From: Amphimedon queenslandica
Lineage: Eukaryota > Porifera > Demospongiae > Haplosclerida > Niphatidae
Assembly: GCF_000090795.2 (NCBI RefSeq)
Contig: NW_003546416.1
Location: 34,440 to 98,439, forward strand
Direction: 5' to 3'
Length of the DNA stretch: 64,000 nucleotides
Shown: positions 1-11,468 of the stretch, in pieces
How the letters are laid out: each line of letters starts with the position of its first letter
Numbering within the stretch: the stretch's first letter is position 1
The notes under the pieces: generated by a model
Database searches by the model: none
The model's input: only the letters and a program-made list of their open reading frames with translations
Told to the model about the DNA's origin: nothing
Program-made: the position numbers and the translations under genes

Positions 1-226
1 CACCTATACATACAAATAAAAAAGCATTATTCTCAATACTCCTATAGCTGATAATGCTTGTGTATAATCGCAGCGCATGTTTTTTAATACTTAAATGAAG
101 GAAATCTAATTCTATTAAAAAAAGAAGAGATTCTAAACAGTGAAAATGGAATTAAGCTAGTAGTAACAAGGTACATGAGAAAAAACTACAAAAATAAAAA
201 GCAGCAATTGGAATATCAAAAATTAA

Positions 227-3200
227 TCAAATCTTCATCCTTTTCAATGACTCTACTACTTGAGCCATAGTAGGACGAGCTCTAGGATCAGCTTTAAGTC
301 CTCTTTGTATGAGAGACTTCATATCAGACCAAGATACAGAATCAGACTGTCGTGCCCTTTCTTCAATTGTCATTTCTGGTTTAGAATGTAAATTCATTTC
401 CATAAGGAGAACAGAGTAACTGTAGACATCCATTGCTGGACTGTGTTGATCAGGATCACGAGCTTCTGGTGCAGAATATGCTGGATTGCCTGGCATAACA
501 GTACCAGTACTTTCAGCTTGCACTACTTTAGCTGTACCATAATCTGCTACTTTAGCTTCATAACCAGCAGCTCCAGTGGAAGGCTTTAATAATACGTTAG
601 GACTGCTCACATCTCTGTGAATAATAGGATGAGGCTTAAACAGGTGAAGGTAGTTGAGGCCTAAAGCTACATCCTGAGCAATACTGATAATCTGCTGCTT
701 TGTTAACTCATTCTCTCGAATCTCCTGATTAAGACTAGTGCTCATCAGCTCAGTCAAGATGAGAAGATTACCCACTTTAGTTGCACCAATAAACTGGACC
801 AGGTTAGGATGACGTACTCGTGATGCTATACTCATTTCCCTGGAGAAGATACCTAGATTATATTTTGAAATGATGATATTATGAAGTGACTTGACAGCTA
901 CTCTTAAACCTCTAAAAATACCAACTGTAACGACGCCATAAGATCCTCGTCCTAACTCCTCCTTTGTCAAAATCACTTCATCTTTATCAATAACCCAGTG
1001 ATCATCAGTAAGTGCTTGTTGCTGGTACCTATGAACTGCATCTTGAGACTGACATAGCTCCCTATCCTTCTCCTGCAGTGCCACTTGATGCTCCCTATCT
1101 TTCTCCTGTAGCTTTCTATCTTTCTCCTGTAGCTCTCTATCTTTCTCCTTTAGCTCTCTATCTTTCTCCTGCAGCTCCCTATCCTTCTCCTGTAGCACTC
1201 CTAGCTGAAGTATATCTTCCTGTAGTGCCTCCAGCTCCCTGTTCTTTTCCTTTAGCTTTTTATGCCTCTTCCTTACCTCTTTATCCTTGACCTGTAGCTC
1301 CTTATCTTTCTCAAGTATCACGATATCCTTTTGTTGTAGTGCCTCCTGTAGCTCCAGCAGTACTACCTGATGCTCCCTATCCTTCTCCTGTAGCTCCATA
1401 TCCTTCTCCTGTAGCTCCCTATCCTTCTCTTGTAACTGGTTATGATATCTCTCCTCTCTCTCTGCCTCCTCCCTATCCTTCTCTTGTAGCTGTTGACTAT
1501 ATCTTCTTATTTCTTGATCTTTCTCTGCTTCTTCTTTTTCCTTTTGCTCCATTTGCCAATGAAATAGTTTTACTTCTTTCTCTTTTTCATTCTCCTTTTT
1601 TTGCAATTCTCTCTCCTTCACTTCAAGACTCTTCATAAGAGCTTGTACGGTTTGCTCAGTATCAGCTGTATCTCCTTTTATTGGTTTCTGGTACTCCTCC
1701 AACCATATTTTTCTTCCTGTTTGTAGTTGCTGCTGATACTTAATCTTGCAGTACTCACCAGTCATGTCATTTGTATCAAATGTATCACCTACTGTCCACT
1801 CTCCTTTACTTTTCAGAACTAATAATTATTATAACATAAAGAAAACTGTATCATGTACCGTATGGAAGGAAATTTTGGAGGTAGTTAAATTTGGCGAATT
1901 TGGCATTTTGATAGCCATTCGCCAAAATAAAAATTTGCCATTTTGAGCCATTATACGCATGCTCAATGGCACATGGCCACAAATTCGCCAAAATAAAATT
2001 CGCCAAATTAAAATTCGCCAATCACCAAAATTTAGCAATTCGCCAAAAATTTAATCCCTCCAAAATTTCCTTCTGTACGGTATTAAGTATGGTACATTAT
2101 ATAGGAACTATGATGCAAATGTAAACACTAAACTGACCTAGTTCAGTTTGCATAACAGTGTTAGGATTAAGAACATATGTGAAGTTTCTATCAATAGCTC
2201 CTCCAACAGATATTATCCAGACACAATGAGGACTCATAATGAACACTGAGAGAGAATGACTATATCTTTTATTAACAGAGTGAGGTACATCTAACTGTTA
2301 ATAGAAATAAATTAATAATTTACATGTATCTCACTGTACATACCTTTATCCAGGAATGTTGAGTGATGTTTAAGATCCAACAATCATCTAATGTATCATT
2401 ATTCTTATCCCACCCACCACTTATCACTAGCATAGGACAGTCTGATCCAGTTATAATAGCACCTGCATGATAATATCTACCTACAGGCCATTGGTCTATT
2501 GCTTCAGGTTTCTTTATACACTGCCAGAACTATAATAAATAAAATAACCACACCTGTTACTTAAAACATGCATAGAGCAAATTTTTAAGCATTCTTTTTT
2601 AAAGATTTATAAAAATAAAATCCGTGAAAATCAATTTATCATTACAAGATAACAGAGTGTTGTATGCTAAGAGTTATTTCATGTGAAATTAATCTTTGTG
2701 CATGCTCAAAATCAATTTTATCAAAATAAATAAGTATAAACAAAAATTTTGTAAATCACTAAAATCAATTCCAATGAAAATTTAAACAATGAAAATTTGA
2801 AGCCAACCAGATACTCTTGGTGTGTGTGCATGCATACATTCAGTACACATAATTTAACATACCACAGTGCTGATTGATATCTCTAATACATAAATGTTGC
2901 TATTAGCAGTAGTCTTAGCATCATCATCAGTCCCTAGTCCACCAAACAGAACAGCTCTAGTGTTGTTGATTTTTTCAACGATGAAACCATAAGCAGGTGG
3001 TATACACTGACCAATGATTGAAGGAGTACTCCATTTTCCTAAATTAAAAATAAAAATTATGAACTTGACTTTAACGAGTAATAAATTTAAAAATTATGTA
3101 CTTGATGATGTATCATATATTGAGTGCTCATTAGTATGCCATCTTCCACCAGTGAACTTAATATATTCATAATGAGGTAGTTGTACAGCTGGTTTAGATC

Positions 3201-3783
3201 CTATTCCTCCTATCATTAGTAAATGGTGTACTCCATCATGTTCAAATGATATCATTCCACCATGACCTCTCCTCATAACTGGTCTAGTTGCATCAGTTGG
3301 TTCTATTTCTGTCCATTGAAGACTAACGGTATCCAGTTGTGTAATACTGTTGTGACAGCAGTTGTCATGGCTACAATAACCCCCAAAATAATACAATAGA
3401 TCATTTATTGCAGTACTGCAGTATGCAATGATTCCTAATGGAGGAGTACCAGTAGTATCTCTAGTGACCCATTGACCAGTTAAAGGAGTAAAGTGCTGTA
3501 TAGTACTAGTGATCCTTGTCTTCTCTTCATTATCATGTACTTTAGGTAAATCATCCTGATCACCACCCCACACATACAGCGAATCATCTACTGATACAGT
3601 GCGGTGAGTTGCTCTTCCATTCAGTTGATCTAGTATGACAAAAATCACTGGGGTGGTAAAAAGATTAAAGTACTTACAAGATAGCCCATCGGCACTGTCT
3701 TGATTTGCACCATAGCTTGCACTTCTCCTCCACCAGAGAAGATTAGCCATGTTACGACGCCACAAGCGCCAGCTTGGGCTCAA
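227..3783 (-). CDS. Kelch propeller - coiled coil - TKL-like protein kinase (copy A)
   Basis: Six exons: 3783-3678, 3629-3102, 3038-2863, 2529-2344, 2294-2138, 1818-227; they join in frame to about 914 residues. The first half carries kelch-type repeats, visible as DSLYVWGG, DLLYYFGG, HHLLMIGG and RAVLFGG. A long charged coiled coil follows, made of LQEKDRE-type heptads. The C-terminal 270 residues are a kinase: glycine loop GRGSYGVV, lysine in VAVKSL, HRDVSSPNVLL catalytic loop, APEARD, and an RxxRPTM ending typical of tyrosine-kinase-like kinases. The DFG motif reads DYG (VADYGTAKV). All catalytic residues appear present, so activity is plausible. No signal peptide or membrane segment is seen, so it is probably cytoplasmic. 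Substrates are unknown. The start at 3783 is the first Met of a short exon and is the least certain part. It is the most downstream of three tandem paralogues. Confidence 0.85.
1078..1470 (-). repeat. Coding minisatellite, 21-base unit encoding LQEKDRE heptads
   Basis: Within kelch-kinase A the 21-base unit seen on the plus strand as ctccctatccttctcctgta is repeated many times with point changes. Each unit adds one LQEKDRE-like heptad to the coiled coil. The matching stretch in copy C (about 7365-7500) has fewer units, so unit number changes by slippage or unequal exchange while the reading frame is kept. Confidence 0.8.
1858..2080. mobile_element. TA-flanked MITE in an intron of kelch-kinase A
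   Basis: Terminal inverted repeats of about 24 bases begin CCGTATGGAAGGAAATTTTG at 1858 and are mirrored at 2057-2080, with a TA dinucleotide on each side (1856-1857, 2081-2082). The interior is AT-rich and repeats the word ttcgccaaa/tttggcgaa. It has no coding capacity. The TA target site suggests mobilisation by a Tc1/mariner-type transposase. Confidence 0.8.
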
Positions 3784-4049
3784 AAAATCACAGATAAAAA
3801 TTAATTTACTCCAGCAATTCTATGCAAAACAAGCGATGACAAAACAACCTGCGCCACCCAACACTTTGAAAATTGCACTATGGGCGTGGCTCACTGCGTG
3901 CATGCATAGCTCGCAAGTCAGCTCATGAATTTACTTACCATTAAATAGGTTCAATATCCTATTTCAAGTTTAGATATTATCTATGACAAGTTTTGAATTT
4001 CATAAACGAGTTCAAACATTTTGTTTATTGTACTGATATAATATGCTCT

Positions 4050-5873
4050 TCATTGAGTTTCTGGTACTCCTCCCTCCTCCTCCTTTCTTCTTCCTGTCTG
4101 TAGTTGCTGCTGATATTTCTTCTTGTATTCTTCATTATTCATACCATTGGTATCTAATGTATCACTTACTGTCCACTCTCCTTTACTGTTCAAAACTATA
4201 ATTATAACGAAATAGATTGTTATGTACTCATAGTATATTTCAAAGAATAACAAGTAATACTACACTAACCTAGTTCAGTCAACATAGTAGTGTTAGGATA
4301 TGTGGTAAGTGTCCCTGTCTTATCAACACATCCTCCAACAGTTATTATCCAGACACGATGAGGACTCATAATGAACACTGAGAGAGAATGACCATATCTC
4401 TTACTAACAGAGTGAGGTACATCTAACTGTTAATAGAAATAAATTAATAATTTACATGTATCTCACTGTACATACCTTTATCCAGGAACGTTGAGTGATG
4501 TTAAAGATCCAACAATCATCTAATATATCATCATCATCACCCTCCCCACCACTTATCACTAGCATAGGACAGTCTGATCCAGTTATAATAATAGCACCTG
4601 CATGATAGCATCTACCCACTGGCCATTGGTCTATTGGTTCGGGTTTCTTTATACACTGCCAGAACTAATAAACGAAGAGTGCATATACATTTCAGAGCCT
4701 GAAATTACAGTCGGACATCAGACATTTTCCGACCATTTTGCTTAATTGTCCGACCAACTACCATGTTGTTCTACCATTTTGTCTGAACATTAGTAAACAA
4801 CACAAAATTTTTATTAGTATTATTACTAAATTAATGGTTATGCTTTTGTAAGTTTCTTTACATTACAAAAAAATTTTGAATTAAACACTCACTAACAAGC
4901 ACACACATTGACATATAAAAAGGATAAATGAACATGTCCAACCATTTCATTCAAATGTCAGACCAAAATAGGCTGTGTTCAGACATAATGTCAGAACACT
5001 GTTTAAATGTAATTTCAGGCTCTGCATTTAGATTCAGTACACATAAATTAACATACCACAGTGCTGATTGACATCTCTAATAAATAAATATTGTTAGTAA
5101 AAGTATTCTCAGATTCATCATCAGTCTCTCGTCCACCAAACAGAACAGCTCTAGTGTTGTTGATCTTTTCAATGATGAAGTGACTAGCAGGTGGTATACA
5201 CTGACCAATGATTGAAGGATCGTTCCATTTTCCTAAATTAAAATTATTAACGTAATTTCAAACAATAATGAAATTTTACTTGATGATATATTATATACTG
5301 AGTGCTCATTAGTACGCCATTTTCCACTAGGTAACTCAATATATTTATAATGAGGTAGTTGTACAGCTGGTTTAGATCCTCTTCCTCCTATCATTAGTAA
5401 ATGGTGTACTCCATCATGTTCAAATGATATCATTCCACCACCACCTCTCCTCATAACTGGTCTAGTTGCATCAGTTGGTTCTATTTCTGTCCATTGAAGA
5501 CTACCAGCATCCAGTTGTGTAATACTATTGTGATTGCAGTCGTCATGACCACACTTTCCCCCAAAATAATACAATAGATCATTTATTGCAGTACAGCAGT
5601 ATCCAATGATTCCTAATGGAGGAGTACCAGTAGTACCTCTAGTGATCCATTGACCAGTTGAAGGAGTAAAGTGCTGTATATTACTAGTGATCCTTCTCTT
5701 CTCTTCACTATCATGTACTTCAGGCAAATCAACCTGATCACCACCCCACACATACAGTGAATCACCTACTGATAAGGCGCAGTGAGCAGCTCTTCCATCT
5801 ATATGATAGTAGATGATCACTGGAATAGCAACAATAAGTACTTACTTGTAGTCTTGGGCACTTGTGACGCCAT
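4050..5873 (-). CDS. Kelch propeller protein without kinase (copy B)
   Basis: Six exons at the same positions as in copies A and C: 5873-5846, 5798-5280, 5232-5057, 4664-4476, 4426-4270, 4195-4050. Together they read as 404 residues without a break. The product has the same kelch motifs (DSLYVWGG, DLLYYFGG, HHLLMIGG) and the exon-6 lead-in SKGEWTVSDTLDTNGMNNEE. About 40 residues into exon 6, after QTGRRKEEEGGVPETQ, it meets a TGA. The coiled coil and kinase are absent, and 3784-4049 holds no remnant of them. The splice sites are intact, so it may be a working adaptor-like propeller rather than a dead gene, although loss by deletion is the likely origin. Confidence 0.75.
4693..5024. mobile_element. 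MITE with CAGAGCCTGAAATTACA ends, intron of copy B
   Basis: The sequence CAGAGCCTGAAATTACA at 4693 recurs inverted at about 5008-5024. Both sides are flanked by CATTT, a possible 5-base target duplication. The interior repeats words such as gtccgacc and cagaca. There is no coding capacity. The flanks differ from the TA-type elements in this window, so the transposase family is probably different. Confidence 0.65.
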
Positions 5874-5929
5874 GGGGCCAACTGCCAAGCTCTAGCTATG
5901 CCCGGGCCCCGGAGCCCCTCCTCCAACTA

Positions 5930-6230
5930 CACAGCCAATTAATCTAAGTTTGTGGTTGAATCATGAATGATGTCAGTCCTGATCCGGCCTAATGCATCCT
6001 GAATCATGGATTTTGGGCAGCTAACATTGCAGCTCATTACTGCATTGCAATTGAGCCTAGCTTGATCTATCAGTCTTGATACAATCATGCTGGAATTCAT
6101 ACTGGTTCAGCCAGAGCAACATGCATGATTCGGCAATGATATCTGTCAGACTTTTATCAATACTGTAATCAGGCTCGATTCATTGATTTTAGGCAGTGTC
6201 TTGTATTATACATGCTTACTCTTGGCTGTG
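5930..6230. mobile_element. CACAGCC-type MITE, copy 1
   Basis: Begins CACAGCCAA and ends inverted as TTGGCTGTG, with TA on both sides (5928-5929 and 6231-6232). The interior contains the family words TGATACAATCATG and GATTTTGGGCAG. Two more copies lie at 9225 and 15909. It sits just upstream of kelch gene B, between B and C. The rest of this spacer, 6233-6504, is an A/G-rich stretch without a recognisable gene. Confidence 0.85.
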
Positions 6231-6504
6231 TAGAGTCAGACCATACCCATTTATATGCAAAAGGCATTCTTGTATCTATCCGGCTACACAAAGCAGTCAG
6301 AACATCACATATTGCAGATCTGTATTATTATTTATAATATATATATGTAAAAAAGAAGAAGAAAAACAGAAAAGAAAGAAGAAATCAAAAGAGAATTCAA
6401 AACTGAAAAAGAAAATAATAAGTAGAACAGCAAATAACTAAAAGTATACAAGTTTTAAAACTATCTAAGCAGCCACTACTATTGGAATATCAAAAATATA
6501 AAAA

Positions 6505-9133
6505 TCAAATCTTAATCCTTTTCAAAAACTCCAATACTTGAGCCATAGTAGGACGGTTTTTGGGATTATTGTCAAGTCCTCTTTGTATGAGAGACTTCAT
6601 ATCAGACCAGGAGACACTACCAGATTGTCGTGCTCTTCTTGCTGTCTCCATTTCTGGTGGACGACATAAATTCATTTCCATAAGGAGAACAGAGTAACTG
6701 TAGACATCCATTGCTGGACTGTGTTGATCAGGATCACGAGCTTCTGGTGCAGCATATGCTGGATTGCCTGCCATATAAGGACCAGTGCCAGTCCTAGCAG
6801 TGGTAGCTTGCACTACTTTAACTGTACCATAATCTGCTACTTTAGCTTCATAACCAGCAGGCCCAGTGCAAGGCTTTAATAATACATTAGGACTGCTCAC
6901 ATCTCTGTGAATAATAGGTGGTTGAAACAGGTGAAGGTAGTTGAGGCCTAAAGCTACATCTTGAGCAATACTCAGAATCTGTTTATTTGTTAATCGTTTT
7001 TTCTGCAGCTGATGACTAAGACTAGTGCTCATCAGCTCGGTCAAGATGAGAGGATTACCCACTTTAGTTGCACCAATAAACTGGACCAGGTTAGGATGAC
7101 GTATTTGTGATGCTACAGTCATTTCCCTAGAGAAGAGAGCTAAATTATAATCTGAGATAATGATAGTATGAAGTGACTTGACAGCTACTCTTAAACCTCT
7201 GAAGATACCAACTGTAACGACAGCATAAGATCCTCTTCCTAACTCCTCATCTGTCAAAATCACCTCATCTTTATTAATAACCCAGTGATCATCAGTTAGC
7301 TCTGCTTGTTGCTGGTACCTACGAACTGCATCTTGAGACTGATGCAGCTCTTCATCCTTCTCCTGTAGCTCCCTATCCTTCTCCTGCAGTGCCACCTGAT
7401 GCTCCCTATCTTTCTCCAGCAGTACCACCTGATGCTCCACATCCTTCTCCTGTAATGCCCTATCCTTCTCCTGTAGCTCCCTATCCTTCTCCTGTAACTG
7501 GTTATGATATCTCTCCTCTCTCTCTGCCTCCTCTCTATCCTTCTTTTGTAGCTGATGTCGATATCTTCTTATTTCTTGAGCTTTCTTTGCTTCTTCTCTT
7601 TCCTTCTGCTCCAACTGCTGACAAAAGACTTGTGCTCTTCTCTTTCTTTCTTGTAATTCTTTCTCCTTCTCTTCAATAGCTTGCTCAAACTCCTCCAACC
7701 ACATTCTTCCTCCTATTTGTAGTTGATGCTGATACCTCTTCTTGTATTCTTCATTATTCATATCATTGGTATCTAATGTACTACCTACTGCCCACTGTCC
7801 TTTACTGTTAGTAACTAAAGTAGATACATACAATCAATCCCTCACCAATATTATCATCCCACTACACTGACCTAGTTCATTTAACATGGCAACATTAGGT
7901 TTACTGATGTAGTTGGAATCAGAGGGACACTGTCCTCCTACAGTTATTATCCAAACACAAAGAGGACTACTCATACTGAACGATGAGAGAGAATGACCCC
8001 ATCTCTTACTGACAGAGTGAGGTACATCTAACTGTTAATAGAAATAAATTAATAATTTACATGTATCTCACTGTACATACCTTTATCCAGGAATGTTGAG
8101 TGATGTTAAAGATCCAACAATCATCTAACGTATCATCATCCTTCCCACCACTTATCACTAGCATAGGACAGTCTGATCTAGTTATAATAATAGCACCTGC
8201 ATGATAATATCTATCCACAGGCCATTGGTCTATTGCTACAGGTTTCTTTATACACTGCCAGAACTAATAAATAATAATAAACAATGACATATATAGTATG
8301 CATGCACATATTTTAACGTACAACAGTGCTGATTGATATCTTTAATATGTAAACATTGTTAGTAGCAGTATCCTTAGCCTTATCATCAGTCTCTATTCCA
8401 CCAAACAGAACAGCTCTAGTGTTGTTGATCTTTTCAATGATGAAGTGACTAGCAGGTGGTATACACTGACCAATGATTAAAGGATTACTCCATTCTCCTA
8501 AATTAAAATTATTGACATAATTTCAAACAATAATAAGCTATACTTGATGATATATTATATATTGAGTGCTCATTAGTCTGCCAGTCTCCATCAGTAAACT
8601 CAATATATTTATAATGAGGTAGTTGTACAGCTGGTTTAGATCCTTTTCCTCCTATCATTAGTAAATGTGCTCCATCATGTTCAAATGATATCATTCCACC
8701 ACCACCCCTCCTCATAACTGGTCTAGTTGCATCAGTTGGTTCTAATTCTCTCCATTGAAGACTAACAGTATCCAGTTGTGTAATACTGTTGTGATTACAG
8801 CTGTCATGGCCACACTCTCCTCCAAAATAATACAATTGATCATTTATTGCAGTACAGCAATATTCAATGATTCCTAATGGAGGAGTACCAGTAGTACCTC
8901 TAGTGATCCATTGACCAGTTGAAAGAGTAAAGTGTTGTATATCACTAGTGATCCTTCGCTTTTCTGCACTATCATGTACTTTAGGCAAGCCATTATGATG
9001 GCCAGCCCACACATACAATGAATGGTCTATGGATACAGCGCGGTGATGGGCTCTTTTTCTCGGTTTATCTACGATAAAACAATAAACATGGTAAACAATA
9101 ATGGATTGATAACATCTTACTTTTGAACGACAT
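6505..9133 (-). CDS. Kelch propeller - coiled coil - TKL-like protein kinase (copy C)
   Basis: Six exons, 9133-9121, 9068-8544, 8497-8322, 8263-8081, 8031-7872, 7814-6505, join in frame to 788 residues. The order matches copy A: propeller, coiled coil, kinase. Kinase landmarks are GRGSYAVV, VAVKSLH, HRDVSSPNVLL, VADYGTVKV (DYG again), APEARD and NRPTMAQV. The glycine loop has Ala where A has Gly. The coiled coil is about 90 residues shorter than in A because it has fewer LQEKDRE units. The first kelch blade reads YVWAG instead of YVWGG. The very short first exon (Met-Ser-Phe-Lys) was chosen because it has a clean GTAAGA donor and restores the frame into exon 2; a different 5' exon is possible. 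Confidence 0.85.
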
Positions 9134-9224
9134 AGCAACTGTACTGCAAGCCTAGTTTGATGACAGTGCCAGGCTGGTCTGGGCGGCGAGACTACTGTTT
9201 ATAGTTAGGCCTGGGCCTAGCATA

Positions 9225-9511
9225 CACAGCCAAGAATTTTCATGCTGATACAGTAGTACTGCCCAAAGTCAATGATTCAAGCCTGATGTCTATTTTGATA
9301 CAGCCCTGACTGGCATCAATGTTGAATCATGTCCATTGCTCTGGCTGAACCAGGGCTGTACTCCAGCATGGTTGTATCATGGATGGTTATCGTGATTGTA
9401 TCATACTAGACTCATTGCTTTGCAGGCTGCCCAAAGTCCATGATACAGGGATGTATCAAGGCTGATCCTGATTGATATCAGTCATGATTCAAAGTAAAAT
9501 TCTTGGCTGTG
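9225..9511. mobile_element. CACAGCC-type MITE, copy 2
   Basis: Starts CACAGCCAAGAATTTT and ends AAAATTCTTGGCTGTG, flanked by TA at 9223-9224 and 9512-9513. The inverted ends match over at least 16 bases, making it the best preserved of the three copies. The remainder of the spacer between the kelch array and POLR2E (9134-9224, 9514-9793) shows no gene. Confidence 0.9.
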
Positions 9512-9793
9512 TAGGGCGAGGCATTTCCTGTAGCATACCACTAAGATTATGTGTTTACGTACATTGTGTAGATCTATATCTATCTATGCCAGTAGCAGCA
9601 TAGCTACTACAAACACACTATATCTATGCCAGCAGTAACGTAATGTACCATAATTATGTTGCCAAAGCTAAACAAAATGAATTTGGTGAAATTACCCATG
9701 TGGTGCAACCATAGATCATAATCATTATCATACAGTATTCATTTGATATCGTAAAGCTTTAAAGGTGTGGCTGATTAATAATAATTTTCCAAA

Positions 9794-9856
9794 ACTGAAA
9801 TTGTGTTTATTGTAACTGAAATTGTGTTTATTGTAACTGAAATTGTGTTTATTGTA
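9794..9856. repeat. Three-copy 21-base tandem repeat carrying poly(A) signals
   Basis: On the minus strand the unit TACAATAAACACAATTTCAG plus one base is repeated three times. Each copy has the hexamer AATAAA. The first copy includes the last codon and the stop codon of POLR2E (CAA TAA), so stop and first poly(A) signal overlap. Confidence 0.8.
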
Positions 9857-11229
9857 CAAGTCTGTATGTGACATATCTGCCAGCAGTTTCACTTGGTCTT
9901 ATGATCTTTACTACCTAATGAATGGAGGAAGGAGAGAAAGAGAGAGATAATTTTAGAAATTTAGTATCCATTACTTGTCCTCTTTTCAGTCCATAGTACC
10001 TAGCAACAGGGTCACCTGACTGTATCTTAGGCAACTGGTGCTCCTTTAATTTACTGATCATTGTTATTAAGAAGAAAATAACTGAAAATAAAATACAGTA
10101 TAGTCTCTCTTAATGGATACTCTCTATAGCGTACACCTCCATTTAACGGACAGCACCTAGTGTACCAATTACATTCCTTACTGTATAAAATAACCTCCAC
10201 ATAAAGAATACCTCTGTATAACAGAAACACATTCTTGCCCCAAAGTGTCCATTATATAGAGGCTACACTGTATACTAACATTAACATTTTGTGTTTACTT
10301 TGACTTGTAATCAACTTGTTCCAAAAATAGAACAGAATTCTATTCTTAGGTACGTGTAGTTAGGTACAAGATTACAGTAACTACAGAAGTTGCTAGCCTA
10401 GTATATAGGGCTTTAGGATACTATCTTGCTAATAATTCTCTCTTTTCCTCCGTTGTCATCACAATATGTTCTGGAACCAACTACAAAGCTATATAAACCA
10501 CTTCCAAACCATACCCACTCACCTCATGTTCAGTTATATTAATCATAAGCTCCGCCTCCATGAACTGTTCCAATATGTATTTAGGAGCCATATCAACTAG
10601 TGCTTGTTTAGCTGATGGGGTCATTCCTTGCTGTACAACTATAATGGCCCTTGATATATTCTCCTCCTGCATTCTACCACAATATCTGATAATGAGAGAG
10701 AGAGAGAATAGGAACAAATGACAAGCATTTTTACATTCAAAACTTTTTCAAATTTTGAGCTAAATGAATGTTTTTAAAAAAAATGCTTTTTAAGTTTTAT
10801 TAATGAATCCTGAGCACAATGGCCCATGTGATGATATAATGTATTTGATTTTGTTGGTTATAAAAATTGGGAAGAAACAAAAGAGCAAGAACATGCAAAT
10901 ATAAATTAAATATACCAGAATGTACAATATATTATCTACATGCTCAATGTGTTCCCCACTCACTGTTTAATAGTCTTAATGCCAACTTTAGGATCTTCAG
11001 GAAAGAACACAAACATCTGATCGGTTGGATCATCATTATGAGCTACTAGTATTGAGAGGTCGTTCCTCGAAGGGTGTCCATCATTGGGTCTCTCCCCAAA
11101 CTGCTCCTTAAATTGATCCAAAGTTTGATCCAACTCGTCCTGGGTCACCAGATACCGCCTGTCATGACACATCTGCATGACTGTCTTCCTAATACGCCAT
11201 AGTCTGTAGGTAACCTCCTCGTTATCCAT
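9849..11229 (-). CDS. POLR2E: RNA polymerase I/II/III shared subunit RPABC1 (RPB5)
   Basis: Five exons, 11229-10964, 10685-10523, 10480-10422, 10053-9975 and 9914-9849, give a complete protein of about 210 residues, the family's usual length. It is a subunit common to nuclear RNA polymerases I, II and III. The N-terminal jaw domain contains [12 protein letters not shown] and [17 protein letters not shown]. The middle has [20 protein letters not shown] and APKYILEQF. The C-terminal assembly domain has [20 protein letters not shown] and ends [18 protein letters not shown]. The Met at 11229 ([11 protein letters not shown]) is used because it matches the family start; an in-frame Met 36 bases upstream is ignored. 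It is divergent from SZT2 with 239 bases between start codons. The stop lies in a tandem repeat. Confidence 0.97.
10096..10270. mobile_element. CAGTATAGTC-type MITE in POLR2E intron 3
   Basis: Starts CAGTATAGTCTCTCTTAATGG and ends inverted in GAGGCTACACTG, with TA on both sides. It lies in the intron between the third and fourth exons of POLR2E. Related pieces, including ttaaagaggctacactg-like ends, occur at 44430-44634 and weakly in spacers near 22690, 26420 and 31470. Confidence 0.7.
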
Positions 11230-11468
11230 TAGAAGAGAGAAGGAAGGATAGGAGAAGATGGGCAAACACTAAAAATATGCTGATTTTGCTAATAGGCGTG
11301 GTCAAACAAATTGACCCACGTTGTAGCACGTGGGTGATTTGGGTGTGACGGAAGGCGTGGTTAAAATAAGGCGCCATTTTGAAATAGGTGGGGCTAGTAT
11401 AGTGGAGTACTATCTCTCCAGTTCTTTCAGCTTTCTATACTCCTCAATCACTCTTCTTCTGCTGTATA
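11230..11468. promoter_or_regulatory. Divergent promoter region POLR2E / SZT2
   Basis: Only 239 bases separate the two oppositely oriented start codons, so both promoters and 5' UTRs must fit here. The stretch contains several GGCGTGG/CCACG words and no TATA box at an obvious position. Shared regulation is inferred from spacing only. Confidence 0.55.

Noticed and set aside
1012-1638. Plus-strand Pro/Tyr-Leu-Ser repeat reading frames
   Set aside because: They are the complement of the LQEKDRE minisatellite in kelch-kinase A and have no independent support.
6196-6441. 81-residue Lys-rich plus-strand frame
   Set aside because: Starts inside a MITE end and runs through an A/G-rich tract; no splice or homology support.
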